Assembly (NCBI GenBank): GCA_965228425.1
Contig: OZ245815.1
Coordinates: 4,402,001 to 4,466,000 of the forward strand
DNA: 64,000 nt
From: JAJFJD01 sp965228425
GTDB lineage: Bacteria; Pseudomonadota; Alphaproteobacteria; UBA8366
Reading direction: 5' to 3'
Positions 42,525-50,352 of this stretch are shown in pieces (positions within the stretch are counted from its first letter, which is position 1; every line of letters begins with the position of its first letter). The notes under the pieces were generated by a model. The model did no database searches. It was not told the DNA's origin and worked only from the letters and a program-made list of their open reading frames with translations. The position numbers and the translations under genes were made by a program.

Positions 42525-43829
42525 GTGGGAACCGCCGTCACTTCGATCGTCCTCGTCGCCGTCATGTTTCTGTTTCTCGGGAGCGGCATCTGGGTCGCCG
42601 TCTCGCTTCTTGCCGTGGGCTATGTCGCCCTCGAATTCTTCACCCCCGCACCGGCCGGATCGCTCATGGCGTCCACTATTTGGGACGCGAGTTGGAACTG
42701 GGCGCTGACCGCCCTGCCCCTGTTCATCTGGATGGGGGAAATCCTGTTCCGGTCCCGCCTATCGGAAGACATGTTCAAAGGGCTTGCACCGTGGCTGAGT
42801 TGGCTGCCGGGCCGGCTGTTGCATGTGAACATCGTCGGCTGCGGCGTCATGGCGGCGGTCGCAGGATCGTCGGCCGTCACCTGCGCCACGGTCGGACGGA
42901 TGAGCATCCCGGAACTGAAAAAACGCGGCTACGACGAAAAAATGTGCATCGGCACGTTGGCCGGGTCCGGCACGTTGGGCCTGCTGATCCCGCCGTCGAT
43001 CATGTTGATCGTCTACGGCGTGGTGGCGCAGCAATCGATCGCGCGCATGTTCATCGCGGGCATCCTGCCGGGCATTCTGTTGGTGGCGATGTTCATGGGC
43101 TTCGTGATCGTCTGGTCGTGGATTTACCCGGACAAGACGCCGGCCAGCGACATCCGCATGACGTTGCGCGAGAAGATTTGGAGTTCCCGCCGGCTGATCC
43201 CGGTCATCTGCCTGATCATCGCCGTCATCGGGTCGATCTACGGCGGCATCGCAACGCCGACCGAGGCGGCGACCCTCGGCGTCATCGGCGCGCTTGTCCT
43301 GGCCGCGGTCAGCGGCAACCTGAATTGGGCGACCTTCGTCGACAGCCTGATGGGGGCGATGAAGACGAGCTGCATGATCGCGTTCATCCTGGTCGCTGCC
43401 GCCTTCCTGTCGATCGCGATGGGCTTTACCGGCCTGCCCCGTGCGCTCGCCGGATGGGTCAATGGGCTCGGCCTATCGGTGCCGGCACTGCTCTGCGTAC
43501 TGACGATATTCTTCATCATCCTGGGGTGTTTTCTCGACGGCGTGTCGATGATGGTGCTGACCGCATCGGTCGTTCTGCCGATGGTGCAGAACGCCGGGAT
43601 CGACCTGATCTGGTTCGGCATCTATATCGTGATCGTGGTCGAGATGGCGCAGATTACGCCACCGGTCGGATTCAATCTCTTCGTCTTGCAAGGGATGACC
43701 GGACGCGACATCGTCCAGGTGACAAAGGCGTCGATTCCTTTCTTCTGCGTCATGCTGGCCAGCATCGTCGTTCTCGCGGTGTTCCCCGAGATCGCGACCT
43801 TCCTGCCGAAATACATGGTGCAGCGGTAA
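42525..43829 (+). CDS. TRAP transporter large permease (DctM family)
   Basis: 434 residues with about 12 membrane segments. DctM landmarks are ALTALPLFIWMGEILFRS, AVAGSSAVTCATVGRMSIPELKKRGYDEKMCIGTLAGSGTLGLLIPPSIMLIVYG and EMAQITPPVGFNLFVLQGMTG. It is the Na+-coupled transport subunit that works with the DctP-type binding protein. Start is a GTG, 9 bp after the dctQ stop. The gene ends 3 bp before the convergent PuuE-like gene. Confidence 0.94.
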   Translation: MGTAVTSIVLVAVMFLFLGSGIWVAVSLLAVGYVALEFFTPAPAGSLMASTIWDASWNWALTALPLFIWMGEILFRSRLSEDMFKGLAPWLSWLPGRLLHVNIVGCGVMAAVAGSSAVTCATVGRMSIPELKKRGYDEKMCIGTLAGSGTLGLLIPPSIMLIVYGVVAQQSIARMFIAGILPGILLVAMFMGFVIVWSWIYPDKTPASDIRMTLREKIWSSRRLIPVICLIIAVIGSIYGGIATPTEAATLGVIGALVLAAVSGNLNWATFVDSLMGAMKTSCMIAFILVAAAFLSIAMGFTGLPRALAGWVNGLGLSVPALLCVLTIFFIILGCFLDGVSMMVLTASVVLPMVQNAGIDLIWFGIYIVIVVEMAQITPPVGFNLFVLQGMTGRDIVQVTKASIPFFCVMLASIVVLAVFPEIATFLPKYMVQR

Positions 43830-43832
43830 CGC

Positions 43833-44753
43833 CTAATCGGCGTCCGGCCAATCCGGCAGCCCGTTGAGCCGCCGCCAATGCCGCGCGATCTGTTCCCGCC
43901 GCGCGAACCACACGCCGCCCTTGTCATTCATGTGATCGAGCAGGGCTTCCAGTCCGCCGATCCGGCCGGGACGTCCGATCAGACGCAGATGCAATCCGAC
44001 CGACATCATCTTCGGCGTGTCCTTCCCTTCGCGCCACAGGCAATCGAAGGCGTCGATGCAGTACCGCGCGAAATCGTGGCCATGCACGAAGCCCGCCCCG
44101 GGGTTGAACCGCATGTCGTTGGTATCGAACGCATACGGCAGCACCACATGCGGCCGCTCGGCGACGGATTCGATATACGGCAGATCGTCGTTATAGGCGT
44201 TGGAGTCGTATAGGAACCCGCCCTCCTCGACCAATAGGCGGCGGGTGTTCACCGATGTGGCCGACCGGGTGTGCCAGCCGAGCGGCCGCACGCCGGCGAC
44301 ATCGCGGATCGTCGCCACCGTATCGGCGATCACCTGACGTTCGTGGTCTTCCGCCATCCCCGAATGCGTTTCCCAGCGATAACTATGCGCCGATATCTCA
44401 TGCCCCCGCCGCCGCATATCCTCGGCCAGCCACGGCGACCGCTTCAATGCGCGGGCGCAGCAGCTCATCGTCGCGGTGATGCTGCGCTCCTCGAGGACCC
44501 GCGCGATGCGCCAGTAGGCGGCGCGCGTGCCGTATTCGAAATGCGATTCCATGCAGAGGTCGGGAAGACCGGTGACCTCGTCGCTCGCCTTCGCCTCGTA
44601 GGTGCTTTCATTCCGCTCGTCGCCGTCGGAGACGCTGAGTTCCGCACCCTCCTCCACATTCACCACAAGCGAGACCGCCACCCGGGCGCCGTTCGGCCAG
44701 TCGGCTTGCGGCGGCGTTTCGCCGTATCCTTTGAAGTCGCGTGTGTCAGCCAT
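43833..44753 (-). CDS. polysaccharide-deacetylase-fold hydrolase, PuuE allantoinase-like
   Basis: 306 residues of the NodB-like fold. The start TRDFKGYGETPPQADWPNGARVAVSLVVNVEEGAEL is the N-terminus typical of PuuE-type allantoinases and cyclic-imide hydrolases, not of sugar deacetylases. HEISAHSYRWETH and LGWHTRSATSVNTRRLLVEEGGFLYDSNAY mark the active-site strands. PuuE proteins hydrolyse allantoin without the metal used by classical allantoinases. ATG 44753 follows GGGAGG; the longer open frame to 44852 is not used. It lies upstream of nothing else on its strand and 23 bp after the racemase-like gene. Confidence 0.82.
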   Translation of the reverse strand: MADTRDFKGYGETPPQADWPNGARVAVSLVVNVEEGAELSVSDGDERNESTYEAKASDEVTGLPDLCMESHFEYGTRAAYWRIARVLEERSITATMSCCARALKRSPWLAEDMRRRGHEISAHSYRWETHSGMAEDHERQVIADTVATIRDVAGVRPLGWHTRSATSVNTRRLLVEEGGFLYDSNAYNDDLPYIESVAERPHVVLPYAFDTNDMRFNPGAGFVHGHDFARYCIDAFDCLWREGKDTPKMMSVGLHLRLIGRPGRIGGLEALLDHMNDKGGVWFARREQIARHWRRLNGLPDWPDAD

Positions 44754-44776
44754 GCCGCCGTCCTCCCTCGCGTTTC

Positions 44777-45502
44777 CTACGGTTCGCGGAACAACCGTCC
44801 CCACCCGGTAACCCGGGACGGGTCCGCGCCCGCCATCTTCATCGACTTCCATAAAGCGGTCGATACGGTGTCATAGACCGGCAGCCCCGTCTCCGCTTCC
44901 AGCTTATCGGCCAGTTGCGCGCTTTTCAGATTTGTCGAAAACGTCGTGATCGCCTGCGGCCCGGCTTCGGCGACATCGCGCACCATCTCCTCGATCACAG
45001 CTTCTTCGACTTCCGCGAAATCGAAATTCACCTCGATGTCGAGATGCCGTTCGGCGGCACAAACGATCCCGATTTTGGCGTAGTTGGCCACGATGGCTTC
45101 CTGCACGTCCTCACTATAAGGCGTAACCAGGCCAAGCCGCTCGACACCGTTAGCCTTCAGCACGTCGTTTAACGCCAGCACAGACGTGGTCGCAGGGATA
45201 CCGGTTTCCGCGGTGATCTGCCGGCACAGTTCTTCGTCGGTGTCGAACCCGCGCCAGCCGGCCGACGTGCCGTTCCAGCAGATGACATGCACATGCGCCT
45301 CGGCAAGCATCCGGGCCGCGGCGAGCATCGGCTCAAGCTGGAACTGTCCCAGCCCGTATTCCGACAGTGAGATTTCCGTGACCTGGAACCGCCCGAAATG
45401 CGCGGTGATATCCGGCAAGCCGTGCAACATGGCCGCCGTCAACGGCTCCAACGCCGTGTTCGACGATGGCGTCAACATGCCGAGCCGCTTACGATCGGTC
45501 AT
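44777..45502 (-). CDS. Asp/Glu-racemase superfamily enzyme (maleate isomerase/arylmalonate decarboxylase-like)
   Basis: 241 residues. LGMLTPSSNTALEP opens the first lobe, VHVICWNGTSAGWRG forms the first catalytic loop, LGLVTPYSEDVQEAI opens the second lobe, and AITTFSTNLKSAQLADKLEAETGLPVYDTV is the second catalytic loop. The second-loop Cys of this superfamily appears as Ser189, and the first-loop position reads Gly78, with Cys75 three residues earlier. The chemistry may therefore differ from known racemases and isomerases. It sits between two PuuE-like genes, all minus strand with gaps of about 24 bp, so one operon. Confidence 0.78.
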   Translation of the reverse strand: MTDRKRLGMLTPSSNTALEPLTAAMLHGLPDITAHFGRFQVTEISLSEYGLGQFQLEPMLAAARMLAEAHVHVICWNGTSAGWRGFDTDEELCRQITAETGIPATTSVLALNDVLKANGVERLGLVTPYSEDVQEAIVANYAKIGIVCAAERHLDIEVNFDFAEVEEAVIEEMVRDVAEAGPQAITTFSTNLKSAQLADKLEAETGLPVYDTVSTALWKSMKMAGADPSRVTGWGRLFREP

Positions 45503-45526
45503 GGATACGTGCCCCCGCCGCCGATC

Positions 45527-46420
45527 CTAAGCGACCGCCGCGCCATCGGTGCCGTCGGCTTCGATAAACCAATCGCAAATCTCGCTGCCGGTCACAAAGA
45601 CCGTATCGTCACGCGCCAGCAGCAGGTCCAGCATCTTCTCCAGGTAATAGGCCCGGTGCGCCGGTCCGGTCAGATGGGGATGCAAGGCGAGCGTAAGGAC
45701 TTTTGGATTACCGGCCATTTCGCGTTCGAAGACCGGCAACGTGGCCTCCAACCGCCGGAACATTTCGTCCGACCGGTGCTTTTCGACCGCGGTGATGGCG
45801 GAGTCGTTGAACTCCACGGTATAGGGCAAGCCGACCAGCGGTCCGTGCTTGGTCCGCATCCAGCATGGCAGGTCGTCGACGAAGAAATCCGCCAGCCAAT
45901 CGATACCCTGCGCCTTCAGCACATCCGGCGTGTCGAAGGTCTCGCCGATGCCCGGGCCGAGCCAGCCGCGCACTTTCTCCCCGGTAAAGGATTCCAGCCG
46001 CTCAAGACATTGCTGGATCACGGCCGTCTCGTCGTCCTCCCGCAGGAGCGACCGTTGGATCCAGCCATGGCCGACGAATTCCCATCCCGCCTTGAGCATT
46101 GCTTCCGACGCGCTGGCATAGATGTCGCAACAATAGGCGTTGATGAAGGCGCTGGCCTTGATCCCGCGATCCGACAGGATGCCGAGGATCCGCGGTACGC
46201 CCACTCGGACGCCATACTCCGCCCAAGCGAAATTGCCGACGTCGGGTACGGGCGACTGCCCATGCGGCGCTGGCATCACCGTCCGCGGCATCGCCTGGTC
46301 GAACGGCCAGTACTCGACATTCAACACCACATGCACGATCAGGGATTTTTCCTTCAACGGCGCGAGCGGCTTGCGCTCGGTCATCATCTCGAACGGGATG
46401 CGCGGATTGGACTCAGGCAT
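45527..46420 (-). CDS. polysaccharide-deacetylase-fold protein (second PuuE-like hydrolase)
   Basis: 297 residues. NodB-fold strands are visible in SLIVHVVLNVEYWPFDQAMP, GIKASAFINAYCCDIYA, GWEFVGHGWIQRSLL and KVLTLALHPHLTGPAHRAYYLEKML. It is only loosely similar to the neighbouring PuuE-like protein, so it is not a recent duplicate. The start is set at ATG 46420 (AGGAA upstream); the frame is open to 46531. It is the first gene of a three-gene minus-strand operon with the racemase-like and PuuE-like genes. Cyclic amide or imide hydrolysis is the likely reaction class; the substrate is unknown. Confidence 0.78.
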   Translation of the reverse strand: MPESNPRIPFEMMTERKPLAPLKEKSLIVHVVLNVEYWPFDQAMPRTVMPAPHGQSPVPDVGNFAWAEYGVRVGVPRILGILSDRGIKASAFINAYCCDIYASASEAMLKAGWEFVGHGWIQRSLLREDDETAVIQQCLERLESFTGEKVRGWLGPGIGETFDTPDVLKAQGIDWLADFFVDDLPCWMRTKHGPLVGLPYTVEFNDSAITAVEKHRSDEMFRRLEATLPVFEREMAGNPKVLTLALHPHLTGPAHRAYYLEKMLDLLLARDDTVFVTGSEICDWFIEADGTDGAAVA

Positions 46421-46445
46421 GACGGCGTTCCTATTGATTTGTTTG

Positions 46446-46461
46446 GTTGCCGGCCGGCAAC
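46446..46461. promoter_or_regulatory. 16-bp perfect palindrome in a divergent gap
   Basis: GTTGCCGGCCGGCAAC is completely self-complementary and lies between the divergent deacetylase-fold and carbamoylase genes, 25 bp from the former's start codon. A candidate operator for a dimeric regulator; none is encoded within this gap. Confidence 0.45.
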
Positions 46462-46493
46462 GGTGGCCTTCGGATACCGGGGATGCAATTGCC

Positions 46494-46521
46494 GTGACAG
46501 TCGCTGCACAGCGGCTACGAT
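46494..46521 (+). promoter_or_regulatory. Candidate promoter of the carbamoylase gene
   Basis: GTGACA (five of six -35 matches, 46494-46499), 16-bp spacer, TACGAT (46516-46521). The predicted start near 46528 leaves a leader of about 70 nt to the GTG start codon. Confidence 0.45.
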
Positions 46522-46599
46522 GATCCCGCACTGGCCCGCGTATTGCTAGTTCCTATCGAGGATGGCCGGGCAACCGCCAGCATATCAAGAGGAAACGCC

Positions 46600-47850
46600 G
46601 TGTCGGAAATCGACGTCGCCCGAAATATATTCGACGAGATGCGCGAAAAAACGGCAGACCCGCCGGGCGTGACGCGCAAATCCTACGGCGACGGCGAGAA
46701 CATCGCCCACGGATTGGTGGCGGATGTCGCACGCGACCTGGAACTCGAGATCGCCCACGACTATGCCGGCAATCAATACATGACCTTGCCTGGCACGGAC
46801 CGAGATGCGCCGTCGATCATGATCGGCTCGCACATGGATTCGGTGCCCCACGGCGGCAACTACGACGGCGCCGCCGGCGTCATCATGGGCATGTCGGCCC
46901 TGCATCGGTTGTGCAGCGACGGCTGGACACCGGCACAGGACATCACCGTGATGGCGATCCGCGCGGAGGAGCTGGTTTGGTTCCCGACACCGTATGCCGG
47001 CAGCCGGATGGCCTTCGGTCTGCTGCCCGCATCGGACTACGACGATCTCAAACGGTCGGATACGGGGCGCAGCCTCGCCGATCACATCAACGACCTCGGC
47101 TTCGACGCCGACGCGCTCAAGGCCGGGAAAGCCTATCTCGACGGCTTCAAGATCCGTTGCTACATCGAACCGCATATCGAGCAGGGACCGGCCTTGTTCG
47201 AAGCCGGATTGCCCGTCGGGATCGTGACCGGTATCCGCGGTAATCTGCGCTATCGCTTTTGCCGGGTCGACGGCAACTACAGCCATGCCGGAGCGGTGCC
47301 GCGCGCCTTCCGGCACGACGCCGTGTTCGCAGCCATCGAGTTCGGGCGCGTGCTGGAAGAGCATTGGAACCAACGCGATGCGGACGGCGTCGACTTCGTT
47401 TGCACCATGGGCGAGTTCCACACAAATCCGACCCACCACGCGATGACCAAGATTTCCGGCGAGCTGCGCTTCACGATGGACATCCGCAGCCTGGACAACG
47501 ATGTGCTATTGGAAACGGACGCCTACCTGCGCGAGCAGGCCGCGCGAATCAGCAAAGAGCGCGGCGTGTCCATCGACCTCGGCGAGTTCACCAACGCCAA
47601 GCCCGGCATCATGGACGCGGACCTGCGCGCCATCCTTCAGGATCAGGTCGAAAAGTTGAATATCCCGGCGATGAAACTATCCAGTGGCGCCGGCCATGAT
47701 TGCGCCACCTTCGCCAACGAGGGCGTGCCCACGGCGATGATCTTCATCCGCAACGACAAGGGCAGCCATAACGCGGATGAGGCGATGGAGATCGAAGACT
47801 TCGCCGAAGCGACCCGATTGCTCGTCGCCTTCCTGAAAGAGCTCGGTTGA
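46600..47850 (+). CDS. M20-family Zn-dependent amidohydrolase (N-carbamoyl-amino-acid hydrolase/allantoate amidohydrolase-like)
   Basis: 416 residues. Metal ligands lie in GSHMDSVPHGGNYDGAAGV, RAEELVWFPTPYAGSRMAFG, CYIEPHIEQGPALFEAGLPVGIVTGIRG and SHNADEAMEIEDF; the dimerisation lid includes GNYSHAGAVPRAFRHDAVF. These are the marks of hydantoinase-carbamoylases and allantoate amidohydrolases. The classical EEGSRF motif reads EELVWF, so specificity may be changed. The start is GTG 46600, behind AGAGGAAACGCC. It diverges from the racemase/PuuE-like operon, whose products would be its expected substrates. Confidence 0.87.
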   Translation: MSEIDVARNIFDEMREKTADPPGVTRKSYGDGENIAHGLVADVARDLELEIAHDYAGNQYMTLPGTDRDAPSIMIGSHMDSVPHGGNYDGAAGVIMGMSALHRLCSDGWTPAQDITVMAIRAEELVWFPTPYAGSRMAFGLLPASDYDDLKRSDTGRSLADHINDLGFDADALKAGKAYLDGFKIRCYIEPHIEQGPALFEAGLPVGIVTGIRGNLRYRFCRVDGNYSHAGAVPRAFRHDAVFAAIEFGRVLEEHWNQRDADGVDFVCTMGEFHTNPTHHAMTKISGELRFTMDIRSLDNDVLLETDAYLREQAARISKERGVSIDLGEFTNAKPGIMDADLRAILQDQVEKLNIPAMKLSSGAGHDCATFANEGVPTAMIFIRNDKGSHNADEAMEIEDFAEATRLLVAFLKELG

Positions 47851-47860
47851 CCCCCGCGGC

Positions 47861-50194
47861 CTAGCGGTAAACGTAGATCGGGCTGGTCCAGGCGATCGTG
47901 CCGTCTTCCTGTGTTAGGCGAATGAAGACCGGATTGTCGCCGCTGTCCTTCAGGTCGATCTTGCGCGAGAACGTCATCGTCCGGTGCGGATTTTCCGATG
48001 GCATCCGGAACAGCTTGAGGAAGCGCGGCAGGACATCACTGTTGTCGCAGACCTCATCCTCGTAACCGATCTCTTCCAACGGGACACCGCATTTGATCAG
48101 CGGCGTCTCCAACTTCAGCGTACCGCCATAGGCATCCTCGACCCACATGTCGAAACCGCCGATGTTGCCGGTGGTCAGCGCGCGCCACTCCAGGCCCGCA
48201 TCGCCGACACGATCGAGTGTCTTGTCCCGATTGAAAAAGTTGATCGGCCGCGCATCGACGATCTTGTTGTCCGATAGATGCGCGGTTCCGTCCCAAATCA
48301 CTTGGCGGAAACGACCGCGATATTCCGCGCCTTCCCAGACCACGCGGATGCGGTTGCCCAACTCGTCCTGCGTATACGGGCGGATCGTCTCCACATGGTC
48401 GAGGCCGTTGAAGATGTCGACCCGCTCGATCGGGGCGGCGGCCAGAATATCGACATTGATCTCCGCATCGCCGGACGGCAGGTGAACGATATCGCCCATC
48501 ATGGCGGTTTGCGTGGCATGGCCCTCCGCCGGGCCGAGCGCCGGATCGTCGTGATAGAGCGTTGCCTCGGCCGAGAAACGCGCCTGAACGTCGATCACCA
48601 TACGCCCGCCATGACCGCCCGTGCTGCAATAATGCCGCCGTTTACGCAGGCAATCCAACACCGATTCACGGGTCAGTTCCTCGGTCAGAAGACAGGTCAG
48701 CCCGCCGACCGCGCCGAACAGCGACGCGCCCGGATAGCTTGCGCCCGGCCGGCCCTTATGGCCGTCGGAGTTCGCGACGATGCCGACCCGATAGCCCATC
48801 TCGAACGCATCCTGCACAAGCCATTCGAAAGTGCCCCAGGAGGAATGAATCTCCATCGATTTCTCGATCCGTCCGTCATGCGCCAGCTTCACATCCGCGT
48901 AGCGCCCGCCGCAATGCGCGTAGGCGACGACATCGGTTTCATTGTTTTCGATGAAAGCCTCGAACAATTCGGACGCGCGGTTGCAGTCGGTCCCGATATC
49001 GCTCTTGTCCGGGATCAGGGCATGAGACGAGCGGCGTATTTGCCGATCCTCGTCCGGAAAGAATATGTTGCGATCCCCGCCGAGCCCGGTGTTGCCCGAC
49101 CATTCGTACCCGGGCAGTGTCACGAAATGACCGTCCTCGTTGGCCTCGGCCGTTACCTTGTTCAGGTCGTCCCAAAACCCTGTCGTGATCTGAAAGTCGT
49201 TCCCTTGATGACCGGCGGCATCGACAAACGCCTTGTTGCGCGCGAAATCGAAAAACTGCCGGGCGCTGTTGGTGCCGATCGTTTCCTCCGACTGCCCGTG
49301 CATATCGGCCCAGAACGGAATCAGGTCGGCGGCGTCCACCACGCGCAACGGGTTTGCCTCGGCGACGGTCTTCCCGTCCGCATCGACCAACTCAATCCGG
49401 ACATCCCCCGCCTCGGCAACCGAAAGATCGGGAAGCTCGACCGCGAACTCGCCGGGCTTGAAGGTCACGTTGTCGGGAAGGTTTGCGACGGCGGCGTTTG
49501 CCCGCAGTTGAAGCGTCGCGTCGCACTGATCCGACGGATTGCCCCACAAGTCCTCGCCGCGCAGCTTCAGCGAGAAAGACTCGCCCACACGGCGCAGGGT
49601 CGGCATGACCGCAACATAGCTTTCCGGCTTGCCGGCAACGACGCTGATTGTCGGTTGCTCCGGCAGCGGCTGGTAGTTGTAGGTCGCGATCGGGTCGACC
49701 AGGACCCGGAATTCGAAGGTATCCTCGCAGAATGTCTGCAGCCGCATCCCCGGCGAGCCGCCATCGGTCACGCCAAAGCGGACGGTGATGGTATCGCCTT
49801 CGCGCAGGAACCCGTTCACGACCTTGATGTAGAGCGTGCGGTCCCAGGGCCGGACATTACCCTTGGGATCATAGTGATACTGGAGCACCGCATTGTTCGA
49901 TGCTTCGACCGTGGTGTAGTTCGGCCGTTTCGGATCTTCGAACTGCGGCCGTGTCTGATCGGAGGCGAACCGGAAACAAATCCGCAGCGAACCGCTGTCG
50001 TCGATGCCGAATTTGCCGGCAGTGTAGGTCAGCGTGAACGTGGTATGCGACCCTGCTTCGAAGGAACCGTTGGGGCTGAGGGTGACCGAACCGAGTTCAT
50101 TTTCGGCAATCGGGTCGCGGATCGTGCCGCTGGTTACCGCGGCACCCGGTGCAGCGGATGCATCGTCGGGACTTCCCATCGGTTGCTCGGACAT
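47861..50194 (-). CDS. DUF3604 domain-containing protein
   Basis: 777 residues, no signal peptide. The N-terminal 260 residues are beta-sandwich-like (GSVTLSPNGSFEAGSHTTFTLTYTAGKFGIDDSG...). The central DUF3604 core resembles PHP phosphoesterases: FWADMHGQSEETIGTNS, HFVTLPGYEWSGNTG, DVVAYAHCGGRYADVK, and VGIVANSDGHKGRPGASYPG, with His/Asp residues suited to metal binding. LRKRRHYCSTGGHGGRMVIDV is also characteristic. The activity of the family is not established to my knowledge. It follows the histidine kinase gene on the same strand by 158 bp and converges on the carbamoylase (10 bp). Confidence 0.85.
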   Translation of the reverse strand: MSEQPMGSPDDASAAPGAAVTSGTIRDPIAENELGSVTLSPNGSFEAGSHTTFTLTYTAGKFGIDDSGSLRICFRFASDQTRPQFEDPKRPNYTTVEASNNAVLQYHYDPKGNVRPWDRTLYIKVVNGFLREGDTITVRFGVTDGGSPGMRLQTFCEDTFEFRVLVDPIATYNYQPLPEQPTISVVAGKPESYVAVMPTLRRVGESFSLKLRGEDLWGNPSDQCDATLQLRANAAVANLPDNVTFKPGEFAVELPDLSVAEAGDVRIELVDADGKTVAEANPLRVVDAADLIPFWADMHGQSEETIGTNSARQFFDFARNKAFVDAAGHQGNDFQITTGFWDDLNKVTAEANEDGHFVTLPGYEWSGNTGLGGDRNIFFPDEDRQIRRSSHALIPDKSDIGTDCNRASELFEAFIENNETDVVAYAHCGGRYADVKLAHDGRIEKSMEIHSSWGTFEWLVQDAFEMGYRVGIVANSDGHKGRPGASYPGASLFGAVGGLTCLLTEELTRESVLDCLRKRRHYCSTGGHGGRMVIDVQARFSAEATLYHDDPALGPAEGHATQTAMMGDIVHLPSGDAEINVDILAAAPIERVDIFNGLDHVETIRPYTQDELGNRIRVVWEGAEYRGRFRQVIWDGTAHLSDNKIVDARPINFFNRDKTLDRVGDAGLEWRALTTGNIGGFDMWVEDAYGGTLKLETPLIKCGVPLEEIGYEDEVCDNSDVLPRFLKLFRMPSENPHRTMTFSRKIDLKDSGDNPVFIRLTQEDGTIAWTSPIYVYR

Positions 50195-50352
50195 GGCGCT
50201 TGCCCCTTCCGTCGTTTTTGATTTTGTCGAGGCATATCAATTCGCACAATCGCGCCGGACCGGCAACAAACCAGGGCGCGCAAAACCCACAGGGGCTACG
50301 ATTTAGCGTTCGGCCATCTCGATTGATTGGGTGTCGGCGGCTGAAAACCGTG

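Noticed and set aside
48278..50221. Plus-strand open frame of 647 codons opposite the DUF3604 gene
   Set aside because: Antisense shadow with no recognisable motif; the minus-strand protein has clear family signatures.
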